A DNA stretch of 32,969 nucleotides from Rhodospirillaceae bacterium (GTDB taxonomy: Bacteria; Pseudomonadota; Alphaproteobacteria; Rhodospirillales; Magnetospirillaceae): assembly GCA_031290545.1 (NCBI GenBank), contig JAITNJ010000043.1, positions 1-32,969 of the forward strand, read 5' to 3'. Shown piece after piece: positions 19,659 to 31,266 of this stretch; positions within the stretch are counted from its first letter, which is position 1; every line of letters begins with the position of its first letter. The notes under the pieces are model-generated. The model was not told the DNA's origin, made no database searches, and saw only the letters and a list, made by a program, of their open reading frames with translations. A program made the position numbers and the translations under genes.

Positions 19659-22598
19659 TTGAATTTAAAATCAGATCGTTTAGCTTATTCTATCGATCCA
19701 ATCATGGTTGGTTATAATCGTAATCATTGGTTGGAAGCAACTATTAATTTAGATAATACCAGCTTAATAAAATTCGTTCAAAGTGTACTTGAAGAACAAC
19801 AATATTGTCATTTTATTGATGCTATTTTTAGCAATAGCCCGTACTTGACTTACTGTTTAATTAATGAAACTGATTTCTTTCGTCATATTCTTAGTGATGA
19901 ACCAAAGCTCTTATTTTCAAAACTTCTAACTAAATTAAAATCAGATATTCAAAAAACTAAAGAAACATCGTCTATTATGACATTACTACGAATTGCCAAG
20001 CGTCGTGTTGCACTACTTATTGGCATAAGTGATCTTTGTAATATTTGGTCATTAGACGATATTACTAAATCTCTATCTAAATTTGCCGATACAACTTTAT
20101 CTTTAGCTATAAGTCATTTGCTATATCAAGCTCATTTGAAAGGTGAAATTATTCTTCCTTATCCAGAAAGCCCAGAATATGCGTGCGGATTAACAATTCT
20201 TGGAATGGGAAAATTAGGAGCTAAAGAATTAAATTACTCTAGCGATATCGACTTAATTATTATTTATGACGAGAGTCTGGTTAATTATTGCGGACGTCGC
20301 TCAATACAAGAATTTTTTGTACGTCTTACAAGAAATCTGATTCATTTATTAGAAGAGCGAACAAATGACGGCTACGTTTTTCGTACTGATCTGCGACTTC
20401 GTCCAGATTTTGGATCAACGCCACTTGCTATTTCACTAGAAGCTGCTGAGATCTATTATGAAGGATTTGGTCAAAACTGGGAACGCGCTGCGATGATCAA
20501 AGTTAGACCTGTTGCCGGAGATATAGATGTTGGTATGAATTTTATTAAGTTCTTAAAACCGTTCATTTGGCGACGTCATTTAGACTTTGCTGCAATTCAG
20601 GACATTCATTCAATAAAACGCCAAATCAATACTTATACAGGAGCTAATCGTATAACTACTGTCGGTCATAATATCAAACTAGGATGTGGTGGAATTCGTG
20701 AAATCGAATTTTTCGTACAGACACAACAACTGATCTGGGGGGGTCGCGAATCTTATTTACAAGAATCACGCACAGTTGATGCTTTACATGCCCTATCTAC
20801 TGCTAATCATATTGACAAAACTGTTGCGGCAGAATTAATCGAAGCATATGAATTTCTACGTCGTCTTGAACATCGTTTACAGATGATTGATGATAAACAA
20901 ACTCAGACTCTACCTGAAAAACCAGAAAAACTGAAATCCTTAGCTGGTTTTTTTGGTTTTGCTAAATTTGAATTATTCACCAGTGAACTAATTCGTATAT
21001 TACGTATGGTTGAATTACATTATGCTAAATTATTCGAAACAGCACCGCCACTATCAATTGGGGGAAATTTGGTATTTACAGGTAGCGAAAATGATCCTGA
21101 AACATTAAAAACCATTGCTAATCTCGGATTCAATCAAGTATCTATAATTTGTTCACAAATTCGTAGTTGGCATCATGGTAGAATAAGTGCAACGCGTAGT
21201 ACACAAGCACGAGAAATATTAACCGAATTAACTCCTGCGCTTCTAGCAGCACTTGCCCGTACATCTAATCCTGACTCATCTTTTCATAGTTTTAACAATT
21301 TTCTTTCGCATCTGCCAATAGGAGTGCCGCTATTCTCGATGTTCTCTGCAAATCTCTATTTGCTAGATCTTATTGTAGAAATTATAGCTGATGCACCACG
21401 TTTGGCTGAATTATTATCAACTAACACATCTTTGTTAGACAACGTATTAATTAATGGACTCTTTGAATCTCTATCATCAAAAACAATTTTAATTGAAGAT
21501 GCTAATCGAATTTTTACTCAAATCGAAGATTATCAAGAAACACTCAAGTTAGCAAGATGTTGGGTTAGCGAACAAAAATTTCATACTGGGCTACAAACGC
21601 TCCATAATTTACTTGATTCACAACAAGCTGGAAAACATTTATCAAATATAGCTGATGCAACGTTAATTGCGTTACAGTCAAGAGTCGAAACTGAATTTAC
21701 ATTACATCATGGTAAATTACCTGGTCGTGGTTTGGCAATCATTGCGATGGGTAAAATGGGTAGTTGTGAAATGACCGTAACTTCTGATCTAGATCTAATT
21801 CTAGTCTATGATTCAGATTGCGAACTCGATTATTCAGATGGCGCAAAACCTTTATCATGTAGCTCATATTATGCCAAATTTACAAAATGGATTATTAATG
21901 CATTAAACACCAAAATCGGACATGATACTCTTTACGAAGTTGATATGCGATTACGCCCATCAGGTAATTCTGGACCAATTGCTACAAGCCTAAAAGCTTT
22001 CTCCAAATATCATGCTAACACCTCTTGGACTTGGGAACATATGGCATTAACTAGAGCTAGAATTATTACTGGTAACAGTTCACTAAAAAATTCAATCACG
22101 AACATTTTTCATCAAATACTTAGAAAGAATCGCGATCCACTTAAATTATTGATTGATGTAGCTGATATGCGACATCGTATTGCTCGTGAACACAAGATCA
22201 ATCATCCTTGGGATGTGAAATATTTTAGAGGTGGTCTAGTAGACATTGAATTCATAGCTCAATATCTACAATTACGTTGGGCTATTAATTATCCATCATT
22301 AATACTTACTAATACAGACGAGATTCTTATTGAATCCGAAAAGATTGGTTTACTGAAGACCAATCAGGCAAAGATATTACAAGATTCGCTTCATATGTGG
22401 TCAACTATACAGCAAATATTAAGACAAGCTATAAACGGTTTTTTCGATGAAGAAACTGCTTCAGAACATTTAAAGGAAATTCTAGCACAACAAACAACTG
22501 GTAGTAGCAATTTCAACGCTCTTCGCATTATTATGAATAAACAAGCTAATCAAGTTCAAAATCTTTATGAACAAATAATTGAAAAATCTATCGTATAA
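19659..22598 (+). CDS. glnE: Bifunctional glutamine synthetase adenylyltransferase / adenylyl-removing enzyme
   Basis: 979 aa; two nucleotidyltransferase domains, GMGKLGAKELNYSSDIDLIIIYD and AMGKMGSCEMTVTSDLDLILVYD, each followed by DLRLRP or DMRLRPSG. TTG start. Confidence 0.95.
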   Translation: MNLKSDRLAYSIDPIMVGYNRNHWLEATINLDNTSLIKFVQSVLEEQQYCHFIDAIFSNSPYLTYCLINETDFFRHILSDEPKLLFSKLLTKLKSDIQKTKETSSIMTLLRIAKRRVALLIGISDLCNIWSLDDITKSLSKFADTTLSLAISHLLYQAHLKGEIILPYPESPEYACGLTILGMGKLGAKELNYSSDIDLIIIYDESLVNYCGRRSIQEFFVRLTRNLIHLLEERTNDGYVFRTDLRLRPDFGSTPLAISLEAAEIYYEGFGQNWERAAMIKVRPVAGDIDVGMNFIKFLKPFIWRRHLDFAAIQDIHSIKRQINTYTGANRITTVGHNIKLGCGGIREIEFFVQTQQLIWGGRESYLQESRTVDALHALSTANHIDKTVAAELIEAYEFLRRLEHRLQMIDDKQTQTLPEKPEKLKSLAGFFGFAKFELFTSELIRILRMVELHYAKLFETAPPLSIGGNLVFTGSENDPETLKTIANLGFNQVSIICSQIRSWHHGRISATRSTQAREILTELTPALLAALARTSNPDSSFHSFNNFLSHLPIGVPLFSMFSANLYLLDLIVEIIADAPRLAELLSTNTSLLDNVLINGLFESLSSKTILIEDANRIFTQIEDYQETLKLARCWVSEQKFHTGLQTLHNLLDSQQAGKHLSNIADATLIALQSRVETEFTLHHGKLPGRGLAIIAMGKMGSCEMTVTSDLDLILVYDSDCELDYSDGAKPLSCSSYYAKFTKWIINALNTKIGHDTLYEVDMRLRPSGNSGPIATSLKAFSKYHANTSWTWEHMALTRARIITGNSSLKNSITNIFHQILRKNRDPLKLLIDVADMRHRIAREHKINHPWDVKYFRGGLVDIEFIAQYLQLRWAINYPSLILTNTDEILIESEKIGLLKTNQAKILQDSLHMWSTIQQILRQAINGFFDEETASEHLKEILAQQTTGSSNFNALRIIMNKQANQVQNLYEQIIEKSIV

Positions 22599-22857
22599 TA
22601 CAATAATTTTTAATTATGAGCACTAAAATTATAAATTTGATATAAAAAGTCGTACGGTTTATATCATTTTAAGCAGTTTTAGAATTTAATTAAAATCAAA
22701 TATTTCATGTTTGTAGTAACATTAATTACAAATATTGTTTTCACAAATTTATTACTTGTTTGAATTATTTTGATATATCTTAATATTAGATAATTTCATG
22801 AAAATTATTGTTACTTTCATAATTTACCTATCACATAAAATCCAAATAGGAGTTAGC

Positions 22858-23493
22858 GTGTTTCGTTTTTTTTCAACTCTTATTGTAATTATTAGCTTCA
22901 ATTGCATCAAATTAAATGAGGTAATTGCAAATCCAATTGCAATTATCGAATTGTTAGATGCTAATGTCGATTATATGGCAAATTTTTATATTAATTATGA
23001 TAAAGACAGCTTTTATGGATCAATAATTCACACTCCTGGATGTGAAAAACGAGATTTCAAAGTTTTTACAGAACAACAAATTCTATTGTTACGTCGTGAT
23101 ATTGATCAAGTTGCAATTTTATGGCCAGACCGAAAATGTTATGTAAAAACTAAGTTTAGTTCATTAATCAATATAATTAGTGGCTTTAGTAATATTATGA
23201 TTAATCGAACTGCCGAGAAAAAGGAAAAAATATCAGGAGAAAATACTACTCGCTATCGAGTTTCTATTAAAAGTGCTAGTGGTAGTTGTAATTTTCATGG
23301 AAACATGTGGTTTACAAATGATAATGTATTAATAAAATTGGCAGGAAAAATTACGATTAAAAATAAACAAATTCCAATTGAAACCGGAATTTTCAATTTT
23401 TTACGAGTCAAGACCGATAGTTCAGTATTTGAATTACCACATGGATATATGCATATTCCATTAGACATTACCAAGCTATTTCACTTGCACTAA
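22858..23493 (+). CDS. Putative exported protein of unknown function (possibly DUF4412/LolA-like beta-rich)
   Basis: Long ORF with a likely GTG start at 22858 preceded by AGGAG (ataggagttagcGTG), a hydrophobic signal segment (FRFFSTLIVIISFNCI) and ANP cleavage-like site. The listed ORF starts 60 bp upstream. Family assignment is by look only. Confidence 0.6.
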   Translation: MFRFFSTLIVIISFNCIKLNEVIANPIAIIELLDANVDYMANFYINYDKDSFYGSIIHTPGCEKRDFKVFTEQQILLLRRDIDQVAILWPDRKCYVKTKFSSLINIISGFSNIMINRTAEKKEKISGENTTRYRVSIKSASGSCNFHGNMWFTNDNVLIKLAGKITIKNKQIPIETGIFNFLRVKTDSSVFELPHGYMHIPLDITKLFHLH

Positions 23494-23506
23494 ATCTGAT
23501 TTTATT

Positions 23507-25942
<2,436 letters not shown>

Positions 25943-26025
25943 TTATAAATATTCCTCAATTATTCTTAACGTAATTGCTTTTTAAAAACCAATTATAAAA
26001 CAAAACATGTCTGTTCTATAATAAT

Positions 26026-27186
26026 TTATTGTCTTTTTACTACTGCATCATTAACATGAAAAAATTGACCTCGTTCACCTAATTCTGCAAATAAGGAATC
26101 GTCGGTTCCTGTTAACCAACTTTGTATACCAAGTTCACAAAGTTGGTTAAATAAAGCTATTCTACGGCACTTATCTAAATGTGCCGTAATTTCATCTAAT
26201 AATAGAATAGGCGACATACCTCTAATAACTGCTTGAATTTTTGCTTGTCCAAGTACTATAGCAATCAAAATTGCTTTTTGTTCGCCAGTAGAGCATTGTT
26301 CTGCCGGTTGATTCTTTGAACCGTAGTATACTAACATATCACTACGATGTGTTCCAATTGTAGCACCGCCGTTTTCTGCATCAGTTCGTCGTGTAGTAGA
26401 AAGAGCATCGCATAATTTAACTTCAGCAGCAGTTATATCTAGCGAGTCTAAACTGTTTTCAACACTACCTACCACATTCAATCGCACAGATGGGAAAGGT
26501 CCGTTTTCATTAGCACACACTTGATTCAAATACTTAACAGTGCGCTTACGTGCAATTGCTATCATTACACCATTATAAGACATTCTCTTTTCTAAAACAC
26601 TTATCCACATTGGATCATAACGTCCAGTCTTTAACAATCGTGATCGTTCTTGTAGGCTATATTCATAATCAGAAGCACACTTCGCATGAGCTGGATTTAT
26701 ACCCAAGACCAAACGATCGAGAAAGCGTCTTCTACCTGCAGTTCCATCACTGAACAAACGATCCATTGTTGGCGTTAACCAAATTGCGCTTATTACTTCT
26801 GATAACATTGATTGAGATCGAATTTTCTGTCCATCAATTTGTACCAACCGCCGTTCTGATCCAACTTTGCGTCCAGTTCCAATCTCTATGATCTTCGAAA
26901 TTTCAGACGAATTACTTTTTGACAGTTCTAATCGAGCTGTTATTATCCATGAGGCCATGTTTCCAGCCTCTTGTCTTGTTACATCTTCCAATCGCGCTCT
27001 TCTTAAACCACGACCAGGTACCAAAAACGATAGAGCCTCTAAAATATTGGTCTTTCCAGCCCCATTAGCTCCAGTTAACACAACAGGACGAGGATCTATT
27101 TCTAAATTAAGAGATGTATAGCAACGAAAATTATTGAGATTAAGACGAACAACAGCTTGCCAAGTTGTCTCTTTTAATTGAATCAC
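26026..27186 (-). CDS. recF: DNA replication and repair protein RecF
   Basis: 386 aa; LTGANGAGKTNILEALSFLVPGRGLRRA (Walker A), GTHRSDM, CSTGEQKAILIAIVLGQA (signature), LLLDEITAHLD (Walker B). Confidence 0.96.
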   Translation of the reverse strand: MIQLKETTWQAVVRLNLNNFRCYTSLNLEIDPRPVVLTGANGAGKTNILEALSFLVPGRGLRRARLEDVTRQEAGNMASWIITARLELSKSNSSEISKIIEIGTGRKVGSERRLVQIDGQKIRSQSMLSEVISAIWLTPTMDRLFSDGTAGRRRFLDRLVLGINPAHAKCASDYEYSLQERSRLLKTGRYDPMWISVLEKRMSYNGVMIAIARKRTVKYLNQVCANENGPFPSVRLNVVGSVENSLDSLDITAAEVKLCDALSTTRRTDAENGGATIGTHRSDMLVYYGSKNQPAEQCSTGEQKAILIAIVLGQAKIQAVIRGMSPILLLDEITAHLDKCRRIALFNQLCELGIQSWLTGTDDSLFAELGERGQFFHVNDAVVKRQ

Positions 27187-28352
27187 CGCTCAGAACGTAG
27201 TGTTGTAGGCATTAATACATAGCTATAATTAACTTCTTTATCCCCTTTAATAAGGACTTGGTTTGTTTCATTAGCCAAAATTAACTGAGCATTATCACCA
27301 TCTATTTGCTCTAAAATTTCTATTAAATATCGTGAATTAAAACCTATTTTCATAGGATTATCTTTATAAGAAGATTTTAAATAACCACTACCTTCATGAT
27401 TAGCTACTAAATCTCTCATAAGAAGATCACATTTATCATTAGAGATTGTCAATTCGATTTGACATGACCTATCGTTAGAAACTGATGAAAGCATATCGAT
27501 CTTTTTCAAAAGATCTTTTCGATTAATATTAAGAACTCTACTATTGTTTTTTGGAATCACTCGTTCGTAATCTGGGAAAGTGCCATCAATTAATTTTGAT
27601 GTCATTAAGACGTCATTGAAGGCAAAACGTATTATTTTTTCTGAAAGCGAGATCGTAACATTCTGCGGTTCATTAGATTCAATGTCGATTATTTTTTTTA
27701 ATTCAATTACAGTTTTACGTGGAATTATAACACCTGGAAAATTAGATAATGATCCTTCTGACTCAAGAAAAGTTAAGTTATAAGATGGCAGTTTAGCAAA
27801 AGCTAGACGATGACCATCAGTAGCAACAGCGCAAAGAACTGATCCATCATCACCTGATTTAACATGTAAATAAATTCCGTTTAAATAATAACGTGTTTCT
27901 TCATTTAAAATAGCAATACGTGTCTTGTCAATTAACCATTTTAGATTTTTTTGGTTAAGAACAAAACTATATGACAGACTATCGCTAGATATTGTTGGAT
28001 AATCAGAGCTCGGTAACGAACTTAGTGTGAAACAATAATCACCGGATCTTAGAACAAACTTATCACTATCATTACTCTGTTCGATCTCGATTTGAGATCC
28101 ATTTGGTAATTTCCTAATAATATCATAGAGAATGTGTACAGGCACAGTAGTAGATCCTGATTGTTCAACATCAGCACTAGCCCTCTCAATGATATCAATA
28201 ACCATATCTGTAGCGCTCAAATCAATCCAACCTTCTTCATGACTCTCAATTTTGATATTGGATAGAATTGGAACTGTATTTCTTCGTTCAATTACACTCT
28301 GAACACGACTTAGTGAGTTAAATAGTGCAGTTCGTTCAATAATTAATTTCAT
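27183..28352 (-). CDS. dnaN: DNA polymerase III subunit beta (sliding clamp)
   Basis: MKLIIERTALFNSLSRVQSVIERRNTVPILSNIKIE; VATDGHRLAFA; C-terminal YVLMPTTL. The listed ORF starts at 28382; ATG 28352 matches the usual DnaN N-terminus. 4-bp overlap with recF. Confidence 0.96.
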   Translation of the reverse strand: MKLIIERTALFNSLSRVQSVIERRNTVPILSNIKIESHEEGWIDLSATDMVIDIIERASADVEQSGSTTVPVHILYDIIRKLPNGSQIEIEQSNDSDKFVLRSGDYCFTLSSLPSSDYPTISSDSLSYSFVLNQKNLKWLIDKTRIAILNEETRYYLNGIYLHVKSGDDGSVLCAVATDGHRLAFAKLPSYNLTFLESEGSLSNFPGVIIPRKTVIELKKIIDIESNEPQNVTISLSEKIIRFAFNDVLMTSKLIDGTFPDYERVIPKNNSRVLNINRKDLLKKIDMLSSVSNDRSCQIELTISNDKCDLLMRDLVANHEGSGYLKSSYKDNPMKIGFNSRYLIEILEQIDGDNAQLILANETNQVLIKGDKEVNYSYVLMPTTLRSER

Positions 28353-28545
28353 GACATCGCTCACTTGTGAATGACTATTCACTATTTTTTATCATCAGAT
28401 AAATGATAAATGCTCAATCAATAAGAAATCTCTGACTCATTCTCAGAAGAATTGTACACTATCAAATTAGATCTTGAAAGCTATTTTGTTTTCATTACGC
28501 TATATCATGATAATCATTACATTAATTAATAATTACTTGTTTTTA

Positions 28546-29949
28546 TTAAGTCTCTAAAACCCGCTTGAGTAGCTCAACATCTTCGTCGAAACTAGAATCA
28601 GCAACACGTAACTCTTCTACTTTTTTTACAGCATACATAACGGTTGTATGATCACGACCACCAAATTTACGTCCAATTTCCGGTAATGAATATGATGTTA
28701 ACTGTTTAGTCAAATACATAGCGATTTGACGTGGTCGAACGACCTGCCTAGCACGACGAGAAGAATATAAATCCGTTAAACTAACATTAAAATGTGAAGC
28801 TACTTTTTTCTGAATTTCTTCTATAGTAATACGCCTATCATCTGTAGATTGTAATAGATCGCGTAACACCTCCTGAGTAGACTCCAAAGTGATATTACTA
28901 CCAACAAACTGTGTATGAGCACTTACTCGATTTATAGCGCCTTCCAATTCACGAACATTAGAAGTAATCTTGTAGGCAAGAAATTCTGATACATTTCTCG
29001 GAATTTTAATTCCTAGCTGTTCGGCCTTAGCATCAATAATGCCTAAACGTAATTCATAAGTAGTTGCTTGAATATCAGCAACCAATCCCCCGCCTAAACG
29101 TGAACGTAATCGATCATTCATACTTTTTAAGGATGATGGTGATCTATCTGCTGAAATAATAACTTGACTACCATGATCAATCAATGAATTAAATGTATGA
29201 AAAAATTCTTCTTGAGTCGATCCTTTGCCACTCATGAATTGAACATCGTCAATCATCAAAACGTCAACAGATCTAAGTTGCTTCTTGAATGCCAAAGTAT
29301 CTTTAAAACATAATGCTCGAACAAAATTATACATAAATCCCTCAGCTGAAAGATAAACAACAGATCGATTAGGATTACATTCACGGATATTCCATGCCAT
29401 AGCATGTAGCAGATGCGTCTTTCCTAAACCAACTCCACCATAAAGAAATAATGGATTTGAAGAAGAAATCGTAGAAACAGCACTACCTACACCAATATGT
29501 CTTGCCGCTGCATAGGCAAATTCATTTGGTTTATCGACAACAAAATTGTCAAACGTGTAGCGATGATCTAAGGCAGAGCCAATTTTTTCGTTAGTGCATT
29601 CTCGATCTACTGTAGCAGCAGTGGTAGTAATATTATTTGAAGAAATTTGCAAATTTTCAGTAGCCTGTGGAATCGTAATTTCAACATCGTCAATCGTTCC
29701 ATTTTCCCGCACCCATATTGTGTAAATGTATTTTTTATAATGAGTAATTATCCAATCTCTCATAAAACGAGTTGGTGCGCATAAACATACTTGTCTGTCA
29801 CGAATTCCGATCAACGTAAGTGAACTAAGCCAATTTTTAAAAACAACTTCACCACATTCATTTCGTAACTGATTACGGATACGACTCCATTGTATATCAA
29901 TACTATCTTTGATCGAATTATTCATTTTGCTCTCTTTGACTAAAGTCAA
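28546..29949 (-). CDS. dnaA: Chromosomal replication initiator protein DnaA
   Basis: FDNFVVDKPNEFAYAAARHI, LFLYGGVGLGKTHLLHA (Walker A), VLMIDDVQFM, domain IV RPRQIAMYLTKQLTSYSLPEIGRKFGGRDHTTVMYAV. The start may be the internal ATG (MNNSIKDS, 29925). Confidence 0.97.
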   Translation of the reverse strand: MTLVKESKMNNSIKDSIDIQWSRIRNQLRNECGEVVFKNWLSSLTLIGIRDRQVCLCAPTRFMRDWIITHYKKYIYTIWVRENGTIDDVEITIPQATENLQISSNNITTTAATVDRECTNEKIGSALDHRYTFDNFVVDKPNEFAYAAARHIGVGSAVSTISSSNPLFLYGGVGLGKTHLLHAMAWNIRECNPNRSVVYLSAEGFMYNFVRALCFKDTLAFKKQLRSVDVLMIDDVQFMSGKGSTQEEFFHTFNSLIDHGSQVIISADRSPSSLKSMNDRLRSRLGGGLVADIQATTYELRLGIIDAKAEQLGIKIPRNVSEFLAYKITSNVRELEGAINRVSAHTQFVGSNITLESTQEVLRDLLQSTDDRRITIEEIQKKVASHFNVSLTDLYSSRRARQVVRPRQIAMYLTKQLTSYSLPEIGRKFGGRDHTTVMYAVKKVEELRVADSSFDEDVELLKRVLET

Positions 29950-30330
29950 ATTTCAATTTAATAATCTTGTAATATAAATACGCAAGTATTCGTCTCGTCA
30001 TTTTCGATCAACTAGCAGTACATTCATGGCTAATTTTCATTGTTTTTATCTAAATTTGAAATTACTTCATTTTAAGTAAAAATGATTTAATAATAAGTAT
30101 TATTAATATATATATTTAAATAGTGTATAATATTACTATACTTGAACAATATATGGCCATGTATACTTTTAAAGTATTACTTGATTTATGTTAAATTATT
30201 CTACGATTCTCATATTTAATAAATTATGATGTTAATTTAATACTTTAATTCCTAATAAATTTCACTTTTAAACATAAATGATTTAAACACTGTTTTGTTT
30301 CTAATTACAATAGATCGAATAGGGAACAAA

Positions 30331-30358
30331 AAAAATTAATGTCTTGACATTAATTTTT
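30331..30358. repeat. Perfect inverted repeat, 13-bp arms with TT centre
   Basis: AAAAATTAATGTC (30331-30343) TT GACATTAATTTTT (30346-30358); between divergent dnaA and tRNA-Arg. Confidence 0.9.
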
Positions 30359-30437
30359 ATTAGTATGTCTCTAGATCTCTAGAATAAAGATCTGATATAG
30401 GATATATTATTTATAGTTTAGTTATAAAAAACAAATT

Positions 30438-30514
30438 GGCCCCGTAGCTCAGTTGGATAGAGCACTTGCCTTCTAAGCCAGTTGTCACTGGTTCGAATCC
30501 AGTCGGGGTCACCA
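30438..30514 (+). tRNA. tRNA-Arg (anticodon TCT)
   Basis: 77-nt cloverleaf with encoded CCA: GGCCCCGTAGCTCAGTTGGATAGAGCACTTGCCTTCTAAGCCAGTTGTCACTGGTTCGAATCCAGTCGGGGTCACCA; anticodon loop CTTCTAA. Confidence 0.93.
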
Positions 30515-30555
30515 TTGAAGAATATTCATTGTAGATATTACAGTTAGGCACATAA

Positions 30556-31200
30556 ATGCTAACACGAAAACAATATGAATTGCTCATTTTCATTGAAAAA
30601 TACTTAGGAGATACAAGCATATCCCCTTCATTTGATGAAATGATGCTTGCAATTCATCTCAAATCAAAATCTAGTATACATCGCTTGCTTGTAGGCCTAG
30701 AAGAGCGCGGGTTCATTCGCCGCCTTCCATATAAAGCTCGTGCTATTGAAGTTCTAGAAAAACAGATGTTAGTACCGTCATCAATATATAATCATTCTAA
30801 AAATTATACCGATGTCATAACTATCCCATTTTATGGAAAAATAGCTGCTGGTATACCAATCGAAGCACTAAACGATAATTCAAACACAATTTGTGTTCCT
30901 TCTACTTTGTTAAAAACAGGAGAGCATTATGCTTTAACTGTCAACGGAGATTCGATGATCGAAGCTGGAATCTTTGATGGCGATACTGTTATTATAAACC
31001 GGTGTAATGTCGCAGAAAGCGGATCAATCGTAGTTGCTTTAATCGATGAAAGCGAAGCAACATTAAAAAGACTACGTTACAATATTAATAAATCTTCAAT
31101 AGTCCTAGAACCAGCAAATAAAAAGTATCAACCTCGCATTTTTCAGTCAGAACGTGTGCGTGTTCAGGGAAGATTGATTGGGCTGATTAGATATTACTAA
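30556..31200 (+). CDS. lexA: SOS repressor LexA
   Basis: 214 aa; N-terminal wHTH (SPSFDEMMLAIHLKSKSSIHRLLVGLEERGFI), AG cleavage site in KIAAGIPIEA, catalytic Ser in VNGDSMIEAGIFDGD, catalytic Lys in EATLKRL. Confidence 0.95.
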   Translation: MLTRKQYELLIFIEKYLGDTSISPSFDEMMLAIHLKSKSSIHRLLVGLEERGFIRRLPYKARAIEVLEKQMLVPSSIYNHSKNYTDVITIPFYGKIAAGIPIEALNDNSNTICVPSTLLKTGEHYALTVNGDSMIEAGIFDGDTVIINRCNVAESGSIVVALIDESEATLKRLRYNINKSSIVLEPANKKYQPRIFQSERVRVQGRLIGLIRYY

Positions 31201-31266
31201 CATCTATTAATGCAATACATTCGAGTCAAATTAAAATCACATACATAACAGGTTATTTAAAATATA

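Noticed and set aside
26594-26602. TTATCCACA DnaA-box match
   Set aside because: Lies inside recF coding sequence as a single site; not evidence for an origin.
30411-30620. 69-aa minus-strand ORF
   Set aside because: Runs antisense through tRNA-Arg (TPTGFEPVTTGLEG is the usual antisense-tRNA artefact) and overlaps the lexA start.
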